The translations under genes and the position numbers were made by a program. Shown one piece after another: positions 45,086 to 54,834 of a stretch of DNA of 64,000 nucleotides. The first letter of the stretch is position 1. The number at the start of each line of letters is the position of its first letter. Source of the DNA: Oceanobacillus piezotolerans (GTDB lineage Bacteria; Bacillota; Bacilli; Bacillales; Amphibacillaceae); assembly GCF_003665065.1 (NCBI RefSeq), contig NZ_RCHR01000008.1, positions 44,116 through 108,115 on the forward strand, written 5' to 3'. Below the pieces are notes generated by a model. That model saw nothing but the letters and a program-made list of their open reading frames with translations, searched no databases and was not told the origin of the DNA.

Positions 45086-46888
45086 TTACTCCACCGTCAC
45101 ACTCTTAGCAAGGTTACGTGGCTTATCGACATCACAATCACGATGTAATGCTGCATAGTAAGCCAAAATCTGTAAAGGAAGAACACTTACAAGTGGTGTT
45201 AACAATTGATGGACTTTTGGTAATACAAATGCATCGTCATCTTGCTCTAGACCTTTCATGCTGATGATCATAGCATTTGCACCACGTGCAACAACTTCCT
45301 GGACGTTTCCTCGTATAGAATAATTCACATTCTCTTGCGTTGATAGTGCGATGACTGGCGTTCCTTCTTCAATTAATGCAATCGTACCATGCTTTAATTC
45401 GCCGCCAGCAAAACCTTCTGCTTGGATATATGAAATTTCTTTCAGCTTCAATGCTCCTTCCAAGGATACATTGTAGTCTGTGCTACGACCAATAAAGAAG
45501 GCATTTCGCGTTGCAGAGAGATAATCTCTCGCAAGCTGTTCTATTTCTTCTTTTTGATCTGTTAAAACTTCCATTGCATTCGCAATAATAGCTAATTCTT
45601 TCATAAGGTCAAATGGCAATTCAAGACCTTTTGCTTTCGCTGTATCTGCTGCTAAGATTGCAAGAACAGCAATTTGTGCAGTATAAGCTTTTGTAGAAGC
45701 AACTGCAATTTCTGGACCTGCATGTAAATGCAGCGTATAATCCGCTTCACGAGAAAGGGTGGACCCTGGCACATTTGTCATTGTTAATGCCGGATGTCCC
45801 ATTTCTTTAATTTTCACTAGAACCGCACGACTGTCTGCAGTTTCTCCACTTTGAGATAGAAATACAAACAATGGTTTTTCTGATAACAATGGCATGTTAT
45901 ATGAGAATTCACTTGCAACGTGAACTTCCACTGGAATGCCTGCTAATTTTTCAATAAATTCTTTTCCGACTAATCCGGCATGGTAGCTCGTGCCTGCTGC
46001 AATGATATAAATACGATCAGCCGCCTTCATTGCTTGGCGTATATCCTCATCCAACTTCAGTTCATTGTGCTCATCCTGATATTCGTTAATGATTTTACGC
46101 ATTACGATTGGCTGCTCATCAATTTCCTTCAGCATGTAGTGTGGATACGTACCTTTTTCAATATCACTTGCATCAATTTGAGCAGTATAAGGCTGACGCT
46201 CTACTACTGTTCCATCTAACTTTTGAATCTCAACATAATTACGGCCGACTAAAACGATTTCTTTATCATAAATCTCCAGGTATTGGTCAGTTTCCTTAAG
46301 TGTAGCCATTGCATCACTTGCAATAACATTGAACCCTTCACCCAAACCAATCAATAATGGACTCTTATTTTTCGACACATACAGCGTTTCTGCATCTTCC
46401 GCATCAATCATGCCAATGGCATATGAACCCTTAAGCAGGTTCATCGCCTGACGGAAAGCTTCTGCTGTATCCTGGTATTGACCATAAAGCTTCTCAATTA
46501 GATGAACAATAACCTCTGTATCTGTTTCACTGAGAAAAGTGACATCAGTTAAATATTCCCGCTTTAAATCCTGGTAGTTCTCAATCACCCCATTGTGTAC
46601 AATGGTAAATCTGCCTGAGGTGCTTTGATGTGGATGAGCGTTAATAATACTCGGTATACCATGAGTTGCCCAGCGAGTGTGGCCAATTCCCATCGTTGCA
46701 TGAACAGACGCATCTACACTTTCCTTTAAAGTAGCAATACGGCCTTTTACCTTTGTAAGATTAACACCATCTTCGTTTAGTACAGCAATACCTGCTGAGT
46801 CGTAGCCTCTATATTCTAGTTTTTCTAATCCGTTTAATAAAATATTCTTTGAATCATTTTGTCCAATATAACCTACAATTCCGCACAT
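45086..46888 (-). CDS. glmS: Glutamine-fructose-6-phosphate aminotransferase
   Basis: A 600-residue enzyme making glucosamine-6-phosphate for the cell wall. The N-terminal glutaminase domain begins MCGIVGYIG, so the catalytic Cys is exposed after Met removal. RWATHG (about 73) and HNGVIENY (about 98) complete that domain. Two SIS isomerase domains follow (GTSYHAGL and [34 protein letters not shown]), and the C-terminal KSVTVE tail is typical. AGGAGGA lies upstream. A glmS ribozyme precedes it, so glucosamine-6-phosphate should cut and destabilise its own message. It is monocistronic and close to glmM, cdaA and cdaR. Confidence 0.98.
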   Translation of the reverse strand: MCGIVGYIGQNDSKNILLNGLEKLEYRGYDSAGIAVLNEDGVNLTKVKGRIATLKESVDASVHATMGIGHTRWATHGIPSIINAHPHQSTSGRFTIVHNGVIENYQDLKREYLTDVTFLSETDTEVIVHLIEKLYGQYQDTAEAFRQAMNLLKGSYAIGMIDAEDAETLYVSKNKSPLLIGLGEGFNVIASDAMATLKETDQYLEIYDKEIVLVGRNYVEIQKLDGTVVERQPYTAQIDASDIEKGTYPHYMLKEIDEQPIVMRKIINEYQDEHNELKLDEDIRQAMKAADRIYIIAAGTSYHAGLVGKEFIEKLAGIPVEVHVASEFSYNMPLLSEKPLFVFLSQSGETADSRAVLVKIKEMGHPALTMTNVPGSTLSREADYTLHLHAGPEIAVASTKAYTAQIAVLAILAADTAKAKGLELPFDLMKELAIIANAMEVLTDQKEEIEQLARDYLSATRNAFFIGRSTDYNVSLEGALKLKEISYIQAEGFAGGELKHGTIALIEEGTPVIALSTQENVNYSIRGNVQEVVARGANAMIISMKGLEQDDDAFVLPKVHQLLTPLVSVLPLQILAYYAALHRDCDVDKPRNLAKSVTVE

Positions 46889-46909
46889 TTCGTAATGTCC
46901 TCCTATTTG

Positions 46910-46995
46910 GAGGGGCAGACAAAAAGACGTGATATAAACACGTTATGACATATTCCTGGTCGGGGCTTTTTTCTGCCCCTCTCTCGTGTATGATG
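46910..46995 (-). promoter_or_regulatory. Long-range stem between the glmS ribozyme and the glmS start
   Basis: GAGGGGCAG (near 46990 to 46980 on the minus strand) pairs with CTGCCCCTC (near 46920 to 46911), enclosing GCCCCGACC and an ACGTGTTTATATCACGT hairpin. GGGGC can alternatively pair with the internal GCCCC. The structure ends just before the AGGAGG site. Confidence 0.55.
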
Positions 46996-47008
46996 ACATC
47001 TTGATTTA

Positions 47009-47155
47009 TCCCTTTGTCCAATAAGTCACCCTATTGTTTTTAGAATAAATCCTAGACGACTGAGATGTACAGTCGGGAGGCATCCGCCGAAACTCTCGAT
47101 AACCTCCACCTCGTCAACTATTTTTCCCTTTCGTCCGAAAAATAGTCCTGGCGCT
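47009..47155 (-). ncRNA. glmS ribozyme (glucosamine-6-phosphate-activated)
   Basis: On the minus strand the sequence begins AGCGCCAGGACT, the cleavage site being between A (47155) and G (47154). Then come AGTTGACGAGGTGGAGGTTA, TCGAGAGTTTCGGCGGATGC, CTCCCGACTGTACATCTCAG, TCGTCTAGGATTTATTC and GGGTGACTTATTGGACAAAG. These are the core and P3/P4 elements of the glmS ribozyme in their usual order, upstream of glmS. About 120 bases separate the core end from the start codon. Confidence 0.96.
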
Positions 47156-47226
47156 TTTTTCAATACTTTTTCTATCCACCTTTCATGCATTTGAATAAAA
47201 TTCACAAATATTAGTGAACATCTTTT

Positions 47227-47256
47227 ATTTTACTCGACAATTAGTTAATTGGTCAA
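47227..47256 (-). promoter_or_regulatory. Candidate SigA promoter for glmS
   Basis: On the minus strand TTGACC, an 18-base spacer and TAAAAT lie about 70 bases before the ribozyme cleavage site. Confidence 0.45.
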
Positions 47257-47326
47257 TTAAAATTTACGTTTGTTATTATTTCTATCTTATTCTTCCCTCT
47301 CGCTTTATGTGCTTGTTCATTATTAG

Positions 47327-47887
47327 TTACCTCTTACTGTTTATATACGCTTGTTCCTCTTCAGGGCTTAGGATACCGCTCGCCTCCCCTATTGTTCCAT
47401 TCTGTATCTTCCAAATTTGATTGTGATCCTTATCTACTCTTGAAAAATCTTTTGCTCTCCATCTTTCTAAAATGTCTTGATATATCTCTTCGTTATCGAC
47501 ATCTACTGTTTCTAATCCTTCTAATAACCAATTAATTCGAGTTGGATGTATTTCATAGAAACCCCATTTTTCAGATGCTTTTACTTTCTGGTGGGACATA
47601 CCATGAATATATTCATTATAGTGATAACTTGTTAATTCACTCATGTGAGTGGAATCACCAAATGGATTTAATCCATCTTTATGATATTGTCCTAATTCTT
47701 CTTCAGAAATATTACCTTGAATTTCCAATCGAGTATGTTCTAAATCCGCCTCTGTCTTAGTAGCAGCTGCGTTATTTAAACTTTCCCCTTCATCTGCACC
47801 TTTAAACATATCCGATGCCTTGATATAACCGATAATAAATAGAGCAATTACTAAAAATGATGCCGATAGCCATATCACTTTTTTCAA
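47327..47887 (-). CDS. Membrane-anchored DUF6241-like protein
   Basis: About 186 residues. The N-terminus (LKKVIWLSASFLVIALFIIGYIKASD) is a signal anchor. The rest is a polar extracytoplasmic domain with YIHGMSHQKVKASEKWGFYEI followed by TRINWLLEGL, which I associate with the DUF6241 proteins of Bacillus. No catalytic motif is recognised. The start is probably TTG at 47887, with AAAGGTGA upstream; a GTG three codons earlier is too near that site. It lies between the glmS leader and a dispersed repeat. Confidence 0.7.
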   Translation of the reverse strand: MKKVIWLSASFLVIALFIIGYIKASDMFKGADEGESLNNAAATKTEADLEHTRLEIQGNISEEELGQYHKDGLNPFGDSTHMSELTSYHYNEYIHGMSHQKVKASEKWGFYEIHPTRINWLLEGLETVDVDNEEIYQDILERWRAKDFSRVDKDHNQIWKIQNGTIGEASGILSPEEEQAYINSKR

Positions 47888-47960
47888 TGACCTCACCTTT
47901 CCTTTCTAATAGGTTACTTTCTTTGCAAATATATTTCAACTTTTTTAAATTATAATAATA

Positions 47961-48200
47961 TAAAGAGGCTAGGCCATAAGTGTTTTATCAAATAAAAATC
48001 CGAACGATGCTTAGTGGAGAAATACCGTTCCGGAAATATACTTCGCTTTCCGCAGGCAACGTCTCAGCCTCCTCGGAAGAAGGGCACTTCCTGCGGGTCT
48101 TCGCTTGTTGCTTTTCCCGCAGGAGTCTACGTATATTTCCTCCACTAACTTGGTGCTTCGTTCGTCTTTTTGATTAAACATTTAGTTATGTCCCAGCCTC
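47961..48200. repeat. Dispersed palindromic repeat, copy 2 (full element)
   Basis: The core 48011-48199 matches 1-191. Here the outer arms are also visible: GAGGCTAGGCCATAAGTG...CGAACGATGC on the left mirrors GCTTCGTTCG...TTATGTCCCAGCCTC on the right. The whole 240 bp is thus one long imperfect palindrome with TTAGTGGAGAAATA / TATTTCCTCCACTAA inside. No coding frame is evident. Its right end overlaps the last codons of the S9 peptidase gene. Confidence 0.85.
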
Positions 48201-50014
48201 TTTACATCTTGAGAATTCAATGAACCTTGATGCCTATCTAGAAAATCAAAAATTAAGGAATACACTTGTATTTCATTGTCCTTTTTCGAGAAACCATGAC
48301 CCTCATCCTCTAAGACAAGATATTCTACTTCACGGCCTTTCTCTTTTAACTTAGCTACAATTTGATCAGACTCGGCTTTAACGACCCTTGGATCCATTGC
48401 ACCTTGGATAACAAGCATTGGCTTCGTCATTTCACTGAGATAAGTAATGGGAGATTCCTTGATAAATTTATCTTTATCTCGTACCGGATCGCCAATCAAA
48501 CTTTCCAACAAAGGCTTCCAATGATCTGGAACAGAGTTCACAAAAGTAAACAAATCAGATGGGCCGAAGATGTCAACCACCGCTTTAAAGTATTCTGGGT
48601 GACGGCCATGGAGCAGTAATGCCATATAACCACCATAACTTCCTCCAACTAAAAATAACCGGTTTTTATCAGAGATGTTATTGTTGAACAGCCACTCTAT
48701 TCCAGCTAAATTATCCAAGCGAGGACCTTCTCCCCAATCTTGTTCAACAAGTTTAACAAAAGTCGTTCCATAGCCCGTACTCCCCCGGAAATTAGGTGCA
48801 AAAATGGTATACCCACGGTTCACAGCGCACTGAAACATGGTCCGGAACTGCTTCCTTTCCGCCGCTTGTGGTCCTCCGTGAGGCCAGAAGATTGTATACC
48901 CATTATCATTCTCTGGTTTTGGCTTGAAAAGCAGAGCTTCTATATTCATTCCATCGAATGATGAATAGTGAATCACTTGTGGCTCAACCATCTCCTCCTT
49001 ACTAATACCTAACACACGGTTATTGGTAATACGCTTCCATTCTTCTCCTGCTTTCAACGAAAAGATGTTCTGCGGTTCTCTTGCTGATCTTCCCAAAACA
49101 TACACATTTCCAGTTTCCCCTATATCCAATTTCTCCATGACATCAACAGGAGGGTTTAATTTCTCCAGATTTTTTTGATTAGGATCGTAACGATATAAAC
49201 AATCTACTACCCCTTTTTCTGTTACAAAATAGAAGACTTTATGCCGTTTATCCCACTTTAAGGAAGTAATACTTTCGCTCTCAATTGAGAGTACTTTAGT
49301 AAAGGTTTGGCTGAATACATCGAATTTAGCTAAATAACTATATTCACTTTCATAATTTGTAACAAAGTAGATCTGATTGTTATCTGTAAAGACGGGATTA
49401 CCAGCAACATGAATAATTTGAGGGTCAGGGGTAAAAGAATACGTTGCATCATCTATTTTTGCAAACAATATGGAATAAGTGTTACCAAATGTTTGACTGT
49501 AAACGAAAGTTTTTTCATCCATTGATACCGCTTCTAAAATCGTTGGGCCTTTCTCCCCCTCATAAAGTAACTCGTTTGTTCCAGCTTCTAAATTCCTTAC
49601 ATACGTATTAAAGAAGGAGGGATTTCCCTCTGAAGTATTGTAATAGACACGGTTACCATCATGATTAATATGGGCTAAATAGTATTTCTCTTCCTTATCT
49701 CCAGTAATAAAAGGAATTGGCTCTCCGCCTTTCGGTGAGATAGCATAGATCTGATAATTCTCATCCCCATTATTATCATAACCAGCTAACACATACCTGT
49801 CTTTAGGATCAAATTGAAGAAAGCCTGCATCCTGATCACGCTGTGCGAATAAATAGGGGAATCCAGAGCTCTTTAAATCAATTGCCCATAGATTCATTTT
49901 CCCATTTAAATTGGAATTGAATAGTAATAATTCTTCATCTTTGCTTACTACAAAATCCGTAATATTGAAGGTTTGGAAAAATTGCTCTAAATTTGGTTTT
50001 GGAAATTCAATCAC
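48182..50014 (-). CDS. S9 family serine peptidase (acylaminoacyl / prolyl oligopeptidase type)
   Basis: A 610-residue cytosolic peptidase. Residues about 1-345 have WD/beta-propeller-like repeats (FDPKDRYVLAGYDNNGDENYQIYAIS and similar). The C-terminal alpha/beta hydrolase domain has GGSYGGY with the nucleophile Ser at about 459, IQGAMDPRV with the Asp about 545-553, and EDEGHGF with the His about 580. There is no signal peptide. I chose the GTG at 50014, which has AGGGTG upstream; an in-frame TTG seven codons earlier is possible. The last residues (RLGHN) and stop lie inside the dispersed repeat at 47961-48200, so the C-terminus was probably reshaped by its insertion. Monocistronic. Confidence 0.88.
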   Translation of the reverse strand: MIEFPKPNLEQFFQTFNITDFVVSKDEELLLFNSNLNGKMNLWAIDLKSSGFPYLFAQRDQDAGFLQFDPKDRYVLAGYDNNGDENYQIYAISPKGGEPIPFITGDKEEKYYLAHINHDGNRVYYNTSEGNPSFFNTYVRNLEAGTNELLYEGEKGPTILEAVSMDEKTFVYSQTFGNTYSILFAKIDDATYSFTPDPQIIHVAGNPVFTDNNQIYFVTNYESEYSYLAKFDVFSQTFTKVLSIESESITSLKWDKRHKVFYFVTEKGVVDCLYRYDPNQKNLEKLNPPVDVMEKLDIGETGNVYVLGRSAREPQNIFSLKAGEEWKRITNNRVLGISKEEMVEPQVIHYSSFDGMNIEALLFKPKPENDNGYTIFWPHGGPQAAERKQFRTMFQCAVNRGYTIFAPNFRGSTGYGTTFVKLVEQDWGEGPRLDNLAGIEWLFNNNISDKNRLFLVGGSYGGYMALLLHGRHPEYFKAVVDIFGPSDLFTFVNSVPDHWKPLLESLIGDPVRDKDKFIKESPITYLSEMTKPMLVIQGAMDPRVVKAESDQIVAKLKEKGREVEYLVLEDEGHGFSKKDNEIQVYSLIFDFLDRHQGSLNSQDVKRLGHN

Positions 50015-50082
50015 TGCATCACCCTGCTTCCTCAATTTACTTAATAATTAGATTATACACAATAAACTGGGAGAAAGTATAG

Positions 50083-50115
50083 AAAAAGACCGTCACTCAC
50101 ATGGAGTGCGGTCTT
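50083..50115 (-). terminator. glmM terminator
   Basis: AAGACCGCACTC pairs with GAGTGACGGTCTT (one bulge), followed by TTTTTC on the minus strand, 8 bases past the stop. Confidence 0.85.
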
Positions 50116-50122
50116 CTAAAAA

Positions 50123-51469
50123 TTATTCCTTTATTCCTAATAAATCATCTACCAGCTTTACAATACGGTCTACATTCTGCTCGCACGCTTCCTTCGTTGG
50201 TGCTTCCACCATGACTCGAACAAGTGGTTCTGTTCCTGAAGGTCTTACTAGTACACGGCCATCGCTTCCCAATTCCTTCTCTACAGCTTCAATTTCACTT
50301 AAAATCTGCGGATGACTTAATGCTTCGTTCTTATCTGTCACTCTTACATTCTTTAGTACCTGAGGGAAAATCGTCATTTCACTAGCTAGTTCAGATAACG
50401 GCTTTCCAGTTTCTTTCATTACATTTACTAGCTGAAGGGCAGATAGCATTCCATCTCCCGTTGTGATGTAATTCAGGAAAATAATATGACCTGATTGCTC
50501 TCCACCTAGATTATAACCACCTTTACGCATTTCTTCCATTACATAACGGTCTCCAACACTCGTTTTGCTACTTTGGATCCCATGCTCTTCAAGAGCCTTA
50601 TAGAATCCAATATTACTCATTACGGTTGAAACGACTGTGTTTTGACGCAATTGACCACGTTCATTTAGGAATTTTGCACAAATGAACATGATTTGGTCTC
50701 CATCAACAATATTGCCCTTCTCATCGACAGCAATTAAACGGTCTCCATCTCCATCAAATGCCAGACCAATATCTGCTCCTTTTTCCAAAACAAATGCTTG
50801 TAAAGTTTCCGGATGCGTAGAACCAACACCATCATTAATGTTGTAGCCATTTGGTGAAGATCCTGTTGAATAAATATCTGCTTCTAAATCTGCAAATAAA
50901 TGTGTTGCCAGGCTCGACGTTGCTCCATGAGCGCAATCTAACGCAATCGTTAAGCCACTAAAGTCATTATCCACCGTATCTTTTAAGAAGGATAGATATT
51001 TCTGGCCACCTTCGAAGTAGTCATTAATAACTCCAATTTCATTACCAATTGGGCGAGGTAGCGTATCTTCTGCATCAATTAGCTGCTCAATTTCATTTTC
51101 TTGCTCATCACTTAATTTAAAGCCATCTGGTCCAAAGAACTTAATGCCATTATCCTCAACTGGATTGTGTGATGCAGATATCATAATTCCAGCATGTGCG
51201 CTTAAGGATTTTGTTAAATATGCGACACCAGGAGTCGAAATAACACCGAGTCTCATCACTTCTGCTCCTATAGATAGTAAACCTGCTATAAGGGCGCCCT
51301 CCAACATGGGTCCAGAGATTCGAGTATCTCTGCCGATTACTACTTTTGGTTTCTCTGTACCTTTAGTTAGGACATACCCACCAGCTCTTCCTAGCTTAAA
51401 TGCGAGCTCAGGTGTCAGTTCTTTATTTGCTATTCCTCTTACTCCATCCGTTCCAAAATATTTTCCCAT
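50123..51469 (-). CDS. glmM: Phosphoglucosamine mutase
   Basis: A 448-residue enzyme converting glucosamine-6-phosphate to glucosamine-1-phosphate. The phosphoserine loop [17 protein letters not shown] (about 98-114) is intact. Metal-binding [13 protein letters not shown] (about 236-248), the sugar-binding GGEQSGHI (about 322-329) and the C-terminal phosphate-binding [14 protein letters not shown] (about 406-419) follow. Length and order match Bacillus GlmM. It is downstream of cdaA and cdaR, the conserved order in Firmicutes; in B. subtilis and others GlmM binds and inhibits CdaA. AAAGGAGAGG precedes the ATG. A strong hairpin lies between cdaR and this gene. Confidence 0.97.
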   Translation of the reverse strand: MGKYFGTDGVRGIANKELTPELAFKLGRAGGYVLTKGTEKPKVVIGRDTRISGPMLEGALIAGLLSIGAEVMRLGVISTPGVAYLTKSLSAHAGIMISASHNPVEDNGIKFFGPDGFKLSDEQENEIEQLIDAEDTLPRPIGNEIGVINDYFEGGQKYLSFLKDTVDNDFSGLTIALDCAHGATSSLATHLFADLEADIYSTGSSPNGYNINDGVGSTHPETLQAFVLEKGADIGLAFDGDGDRLIAVDEKGNIVDGDQIMFICAKFLNERGQLRQNTVVSTVMSNIGFYKALEEHGIQSSKTSVGDRYVMEEMRKGGYNLGGEQSGHIIFLNYITTGDGMLSALQLVNVMKETGKPLSELASEMTIFPQVLKNVRVTDKNEALSHPQILSEIEAVEKELGSDGRVLVRPSGTEPLVRVMVEAPTKEACEQNVDRIVKLVDDLLGIKE

Positions 51470-51620
51470 GAATACCTCTCCTTTACTTCCGACTCAATTG
51501 ATTACAATTGAGCGTCTATGTAAGTAATTTGTATTTCGACTTAATATAATATGATATGACAATTTATTAGAAGACATAGGCATTTGGCTAATGCTTGTTT
51601 CTTTCTATAAAAAACAGCTG

Positions 51621-51660
51621 TTATTCCCACTCCCTCCAACTAAGCTGGAGGGAGTGGGAA
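51621..51660 (-). terminator. Strong hairpin between cdaR and glmM
   Basis: ATTCCCACTCCCTCCA pairs with TGGAGGGAGTGGGAAT perfectly. A T-run lies about 10 bases further along the minus strand. It directly abuts the cdaR stop and may limit readthrough into glmM. Confidence 0.85.
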
Positions 51661-53037
51661 TTATGCTTCCTCTTCATCACTAATACTAACGGTTACTTGT
51701 TCATATTCAGCTGTAACAGTAGCTTCTTTTAAATCTGGTGTCTCTGTCTCAACCGGTACAGTATGTTCACCCGGTTCTAAGCCTTGAACATTTATGAATA
51801 CCCGGAAGTCGTCTGCTGTTAATGCACCTACCTCTTCTTCACTACCTTCCAAGGAGAGTTGCATAACGTCAGTTTCGGGCTCTACAAATGAAATAGCTTG
51901 TCCGTTCGATAAGCCTTCCACTTCGATAGGGATTTGCTCTATTACACTTAATTGTCCCTCGGTTTCAGCTGTTTCCTCTATTTCACTTGACGGTTCTACT
52001 ACTTCATTTGTTTCCTCTGTTTCATTTGTTTCCTCTGTTTCATTTGTTTCCTCTGTTTCATTTGTTTCTTCCGCTTCACTTGATTGTTCCTCTATTTCTA
52101 TCAATACTTCAATTGTTTCCACTTCTGGAACATTTACACCCTCAGGCAATGATAATTCCACTTCCACAGTACCAGTTTCTGTTATCTCGGATAAGTCTAT
52201 CTCTTCTGTATTGATACTGTTTAGGTCTTCCAGTACTTCTGTTATAGCAAAGGCTTCTACCTCTTCAATATTAGGTGTAATGGAGGTGAGTGTATACCCT
52301 TCAGGCAACTCACCAACAGTGGGTACATTGACACCAACTTGTTTACTCGGATTGTTAATCTGCGCGGAGACCTCTACTGTTTCAGGTTCTATTCTAACAG
52401 ATAGCTCATTCCCTTGACTATCATAGACATTTACCGGGACTTCTCTGTTATTAATAGAGGTTTCTAACCCGGAAACATCTACAAACACCTTGACTACTCC
52501 GATTTGATCAATAATGCTGCGAGAGCTTGTAATCGTGACCTCACCCGGATTAATTTCGTATTCTCCAAGCTCAAATCCAGGGGGCATTTTACTTTGGTTA
52601 ATGAAATCAGCAGAAACTTTAAATTTCTCACTAGCTCTTTCTTCTATATAGACTTCTACTGTTTTCGGCTCAATGTAAACCTCAAGGTCATTTGAAATAG
52701 TGTGTTGAATTTCTACCAAATGATTCCCTTCCTCTAAACCTTCAAGATCCACATAGACATCGAAATTACGCTGGGTAGAAATTGCTCTTAACCTGCTGGG
52801 AGAGCCAGATAAATTGACAGTTACCGTTTCAGGTACACCACTAACCACATATTTTTCTTCATCTATATTAATTTCTACCGGAAAGTCCTCTAGTCTTTGA
52901 GTCTCCGATGAATTTCCAGGAATAGAAGAATCGGCACCAGTTGATTGAAGGGACATATCCACAAAAATATATAATATAATCGCAAAGGCTAATGCTGCAA
53001 ATCGGACAAACCATTTACTTTTAAACCAATTATCCAT
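51661..53037 (-). CDS. cdaR: YbbR-domain regulator of CdaA
   Basis: A 458-residue protein with one N-terminal membrane segment (FVRFAALAFAIILYIFVDMSL, about 8-28) and an extracytoplasmic part of about four YbbR domains, recognisable by repeated VxVxLSGSPSRL / VEVYIEERA / VTITSSRSIIDQI / VEVSAQI strands. Between the third and fourth domain is an acidic linker, residues about 322-345, built from TEETNE repeats coded by an 18-bp tandem array. In B. subtilis and Listeria CdaR controls CdaA activity from outside the membrane. The ATG at 53037 has GGAGGGGAAG upstream and overlaps the cdaA stop by 8 bases, so translation is coupled. Confidence 0.95.
   Translation of the reverse strand: MDNWFKSKWFVRFAALAFAIILYIFVDMSLQSTGADSSIPGNSSETQRLEDFPVEINIDEEKYVVSGVPETVTVNLSGSPSRLRAISTQRNFDVYVDLEGLEEGNHLVEIQHTISNDLEVYIEPKTVEVYIEERASEKFKVSADFINQSKMPPGFELGEYEINPGEVTITSSRSIIDQIGVVKVFVDVSGLETSINNREVPVNVYDSQGNELSVRIEPETVEVSAQINNPSKQVGVNVPTVGELPEGYTLTSITPNIEEVEAFAITEVLEDLNSINTEEIDLSEITETGTVEVELSLPEGVNVPEVETIEVLIEIEEQSSEAEETNETEETNETEETNETEETNEVVEPSSEIEETAETEGQLSVIEQIPIEVEGLSNGQAISFVEPETDVMQLSLEGSEEEVGALTADDFRVFINVQGLEPGEHTVPVETETPDLKEATVTAEYEQVTVSISDEEEA
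52002..52073. repeat. 18-bp tandem repeat inside cdaR
   Basis: About four copies of TTTCATTTGTTTCCTCTG (plus strand), the last one diverged. Each codes six residues of an acidic Thr/Glu/Asn linker. The copy number may vary between strains. Confidence 0.9.
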
Positions 53038-53851
53038 TTTTGCTTCCCCTCCGCTTCCAAGTTTTTCTTTCAGGGGCATCTTCCATCAGAGATAGATGGG
53101 CATTTAGCATGTTACGCAGTGTATCTTCATTGATATCTCTATGTAACTCACCATTTTTCGTACATGAGATAGCACCTGTTTCCTCAGAAACTATAATGGT
53201 CAGTGCATCTGTTACCTCACTAATTCCCATTGCCGCTCGATGCCTGGTCCCTAACTCCTTCGAAATGAAAGGACTCTCAGATAATGGCAGGTAACAAGCT
53301 GCAGCCATTATTTTGCCTTCTTTAATGATAACAGCGCCATCATGTAATGGAGTATTTGGTGTGAATATATTGGTTAGTAATTGGTGTGTCAGATTCCCAT
53401 CAACAGGTATACCCGTTTCCATGTATTCTCCAACCCCTGTATCACCCTCTATTGAAATTAAGGCACCAATACGTCTCTTCGCCATGTAATTACAAGATTG
53501 TATAATGGCTTCTATTTTCTTGCCAATTATTTCCTCTTCCGATTTTACTGTCCTTGAAAAGAGATTTCCTCTTCCTAACTGTTCCAGAGCTCTTCTTAAT
53601 TCTGGCTGGAATAAGATTATTATTGCCAGGAACCCCCAGATTATGGCCTGATTAGTTAACCATTGCATCGTTTGTAAATTAAATAAAATACTAATCGCCC
53701 AAACAAGCAATACAACTGCAATTCCTTTTAACAACTGGATTGCCTTTGTTCCTCTAATTAGCATCATTAATTTATAAAACACATACCAGACGAGAGCAAT
53801 ATCTACGCCTATTCTAAGCAGATCCACAAATTCCAATCCCCCATCAAGCAT
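53030..53851 (-). CDS. cdaA: Membrane diadenylate cyclase CdaA
   Basis: A 273-residue enzyme that makes c-di-AMP. Three N-terminal membrane segments (about 13-31, 39-58, 67-83) precede the DAC domain, with DGA at 171-173 and RHR at 203-205. The length equals that of B. subtilis CdaA. I chose the ATG at 53851, which has AAGAAGGA 9 bases upstream. It is the first gene of cdaA-cdaR-glmM; a second cyclase, CdaS, is at 18313-18933. CdaR (outer side) and GlmM (cytosol) are its known partners in Firmicutes. Confidence 0.97.
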   Translation of the reverse strand: MLDGGLEFVDLLRIGVDIALVWYVFYKLMMLIRGTKAIQLLKGIAVVLLVWAISILFNLQTMQWLTNQAIIWGFLAIIILFQPELRRALEQLGRGNLFSRTVKSEEEIIGKKIEAIIQSCNYMAKRRIGALISIEGDTGVGEYMETGIPVDGNLTHQLLTNIFTPNTPLHDGAVIIKEGKIMAAACYLPLSESPFISKELGTRHRAAMGISEVTDALTIIVSEETGAISCTKNGELHRDINEDTLRNMLNAHLSLMEDAPERKTWKRRGSKNG

Positions 53852-54135
53852 GTCCACACATCCTTCTTTTCGCAAAATTAATTAAAACAGGTATTTAATT
53901 TCCCCACTTTAACTAAAATGGCAAGAGGGGAATCAACTATCCATAAAAGCTCGATTTCATCTAACACGAAGCAGATAAAGTACCTCTGTTGGGAGACGCT
54001 TTTACCGCAGTTTTTCATTCTTGTAATTAATACAAATCTGAATTTAATTATATCATAAACACCTATATAAAGTTAAAATCAAACTAGTTCCCTTAATAAA
54101 AATTTCAGGAAGAAAAACGATTAAATGAGTGAAAA

Positions 54136-54171
54136 AGCAAGAAAACTTCAGATGAAAGACATCTGAAGTTC
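54136..54171 (-). terminator. Terminator after rsiW
   Basis: AACTTCAGATG / CATCTGAAGTT perfect stem with a 5-base loop and a T-rich tail on the minus strand. It separates sigW-rsiW from cdaA. No gene in 53852-54177. Confidence 0.85.
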
Positions 54172-54177
54172 CATATA

Positions 54178-54819
54178 TCACTCTAAAGAAAAAACGCTTT
54201 TAAATAGATCTTTCGACTGGTACCAAATCCATTCAAATACTTGATTCACCGTTGTAAGTTCCCCGTTCACCTCTCCGGCCGAAGCCATCAAACCCTTACC
54301 TTCCAGTTCATCCTCTTTTTCTAATAATTTCCCATTTACTATTGTAACATTTCCATCAACCGTTCCATTTACAATTAAGTTCCCATTTTTGACAAGAAGA
54401 TCACCTTCCACCGTTACTCCTTCCGGTACTATCACGTTGTCTCCTTGAATGATGAGATTTTCCTGTTTGGAAACGACCAGTTCACTTTCTTCATTCCATT
54501 GAGCCGTTAATCCTCCAAACATTAAAATGAAGAATATTGCCGCAGCTGTGAGCATCGGATGCGCCCTAAACCAGCGCTTGTATTTTACACGTTTTTTCTC
54601 TGTGGGGAGTTGTTTCATAACATTAGCCGTAAAATTAGCAGGAGCTTCTATAGTCTCAGCACTCTTGATCAAGGTAATGGTTCGTTTTAATTCATGAAAA
54701 TGGCTCTGACAAGCTTCACAAGCCTCTAAGTGATGAACTAATTTATGCTCTTCTTCCTTTGTTAAATCCCCGTCTAAATATTTATGCATGAATTCTATGG
54801 ATTCATGATGAGTAGTCAA
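54178..54819 (-). CDS. rsiW: Anti-sigma-W factor RsiW
   Basis: A 213-residue membrane protein that holds SigW inactive. The cytosolic N-terminus has the zinc anti-sigma motif ([17 protein letters not shown], about 26-42: His-x3-Cys-x2-Cys). The single membrane segment is [17 protein letters not shown] (about 92-108). The extracytoplasmic part includes the regulatory tail cut by site-1 protease in B. subtilis. The TTG start at 54819 gives the same N-terminal spacing to MHKYLDG as in B. subtilis RsiW and has AGGAG 10 bases upstream; the GTG three codons earlier is too close to that site. It follows sigW directly. Confidence 0.93.
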   Translation of the reverse strand: MTTHHESIEFMHKYLDGDLTKEEEHKLVHHLEACEACQSHFHELKRTITLIKSAETIEAPANFTANVMKQLPTEKKRVKYKRWFRAHPMLTAAAIFFILMFGGLTAQWNEESELVVSKQENLIIQGDNVIVPEGVTVEGDLLVKNGNLIVNGTVDGNVTIVNGKLLEKEDELEGKGLMASAGEVNGELTTVNQVFEWIWYQSKDLFKSVFSLE

Positions 54820-54834
54820 GTGGGTCACACTCCT

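Noticed and set aside
51794..52417. A 207-codon open frame on the plus strand across cdaR
   Set aside because: It is a Ser/Thr-rich antisense shadow of the acidic repeat-bearing cdaR gene, with no ribosome site.
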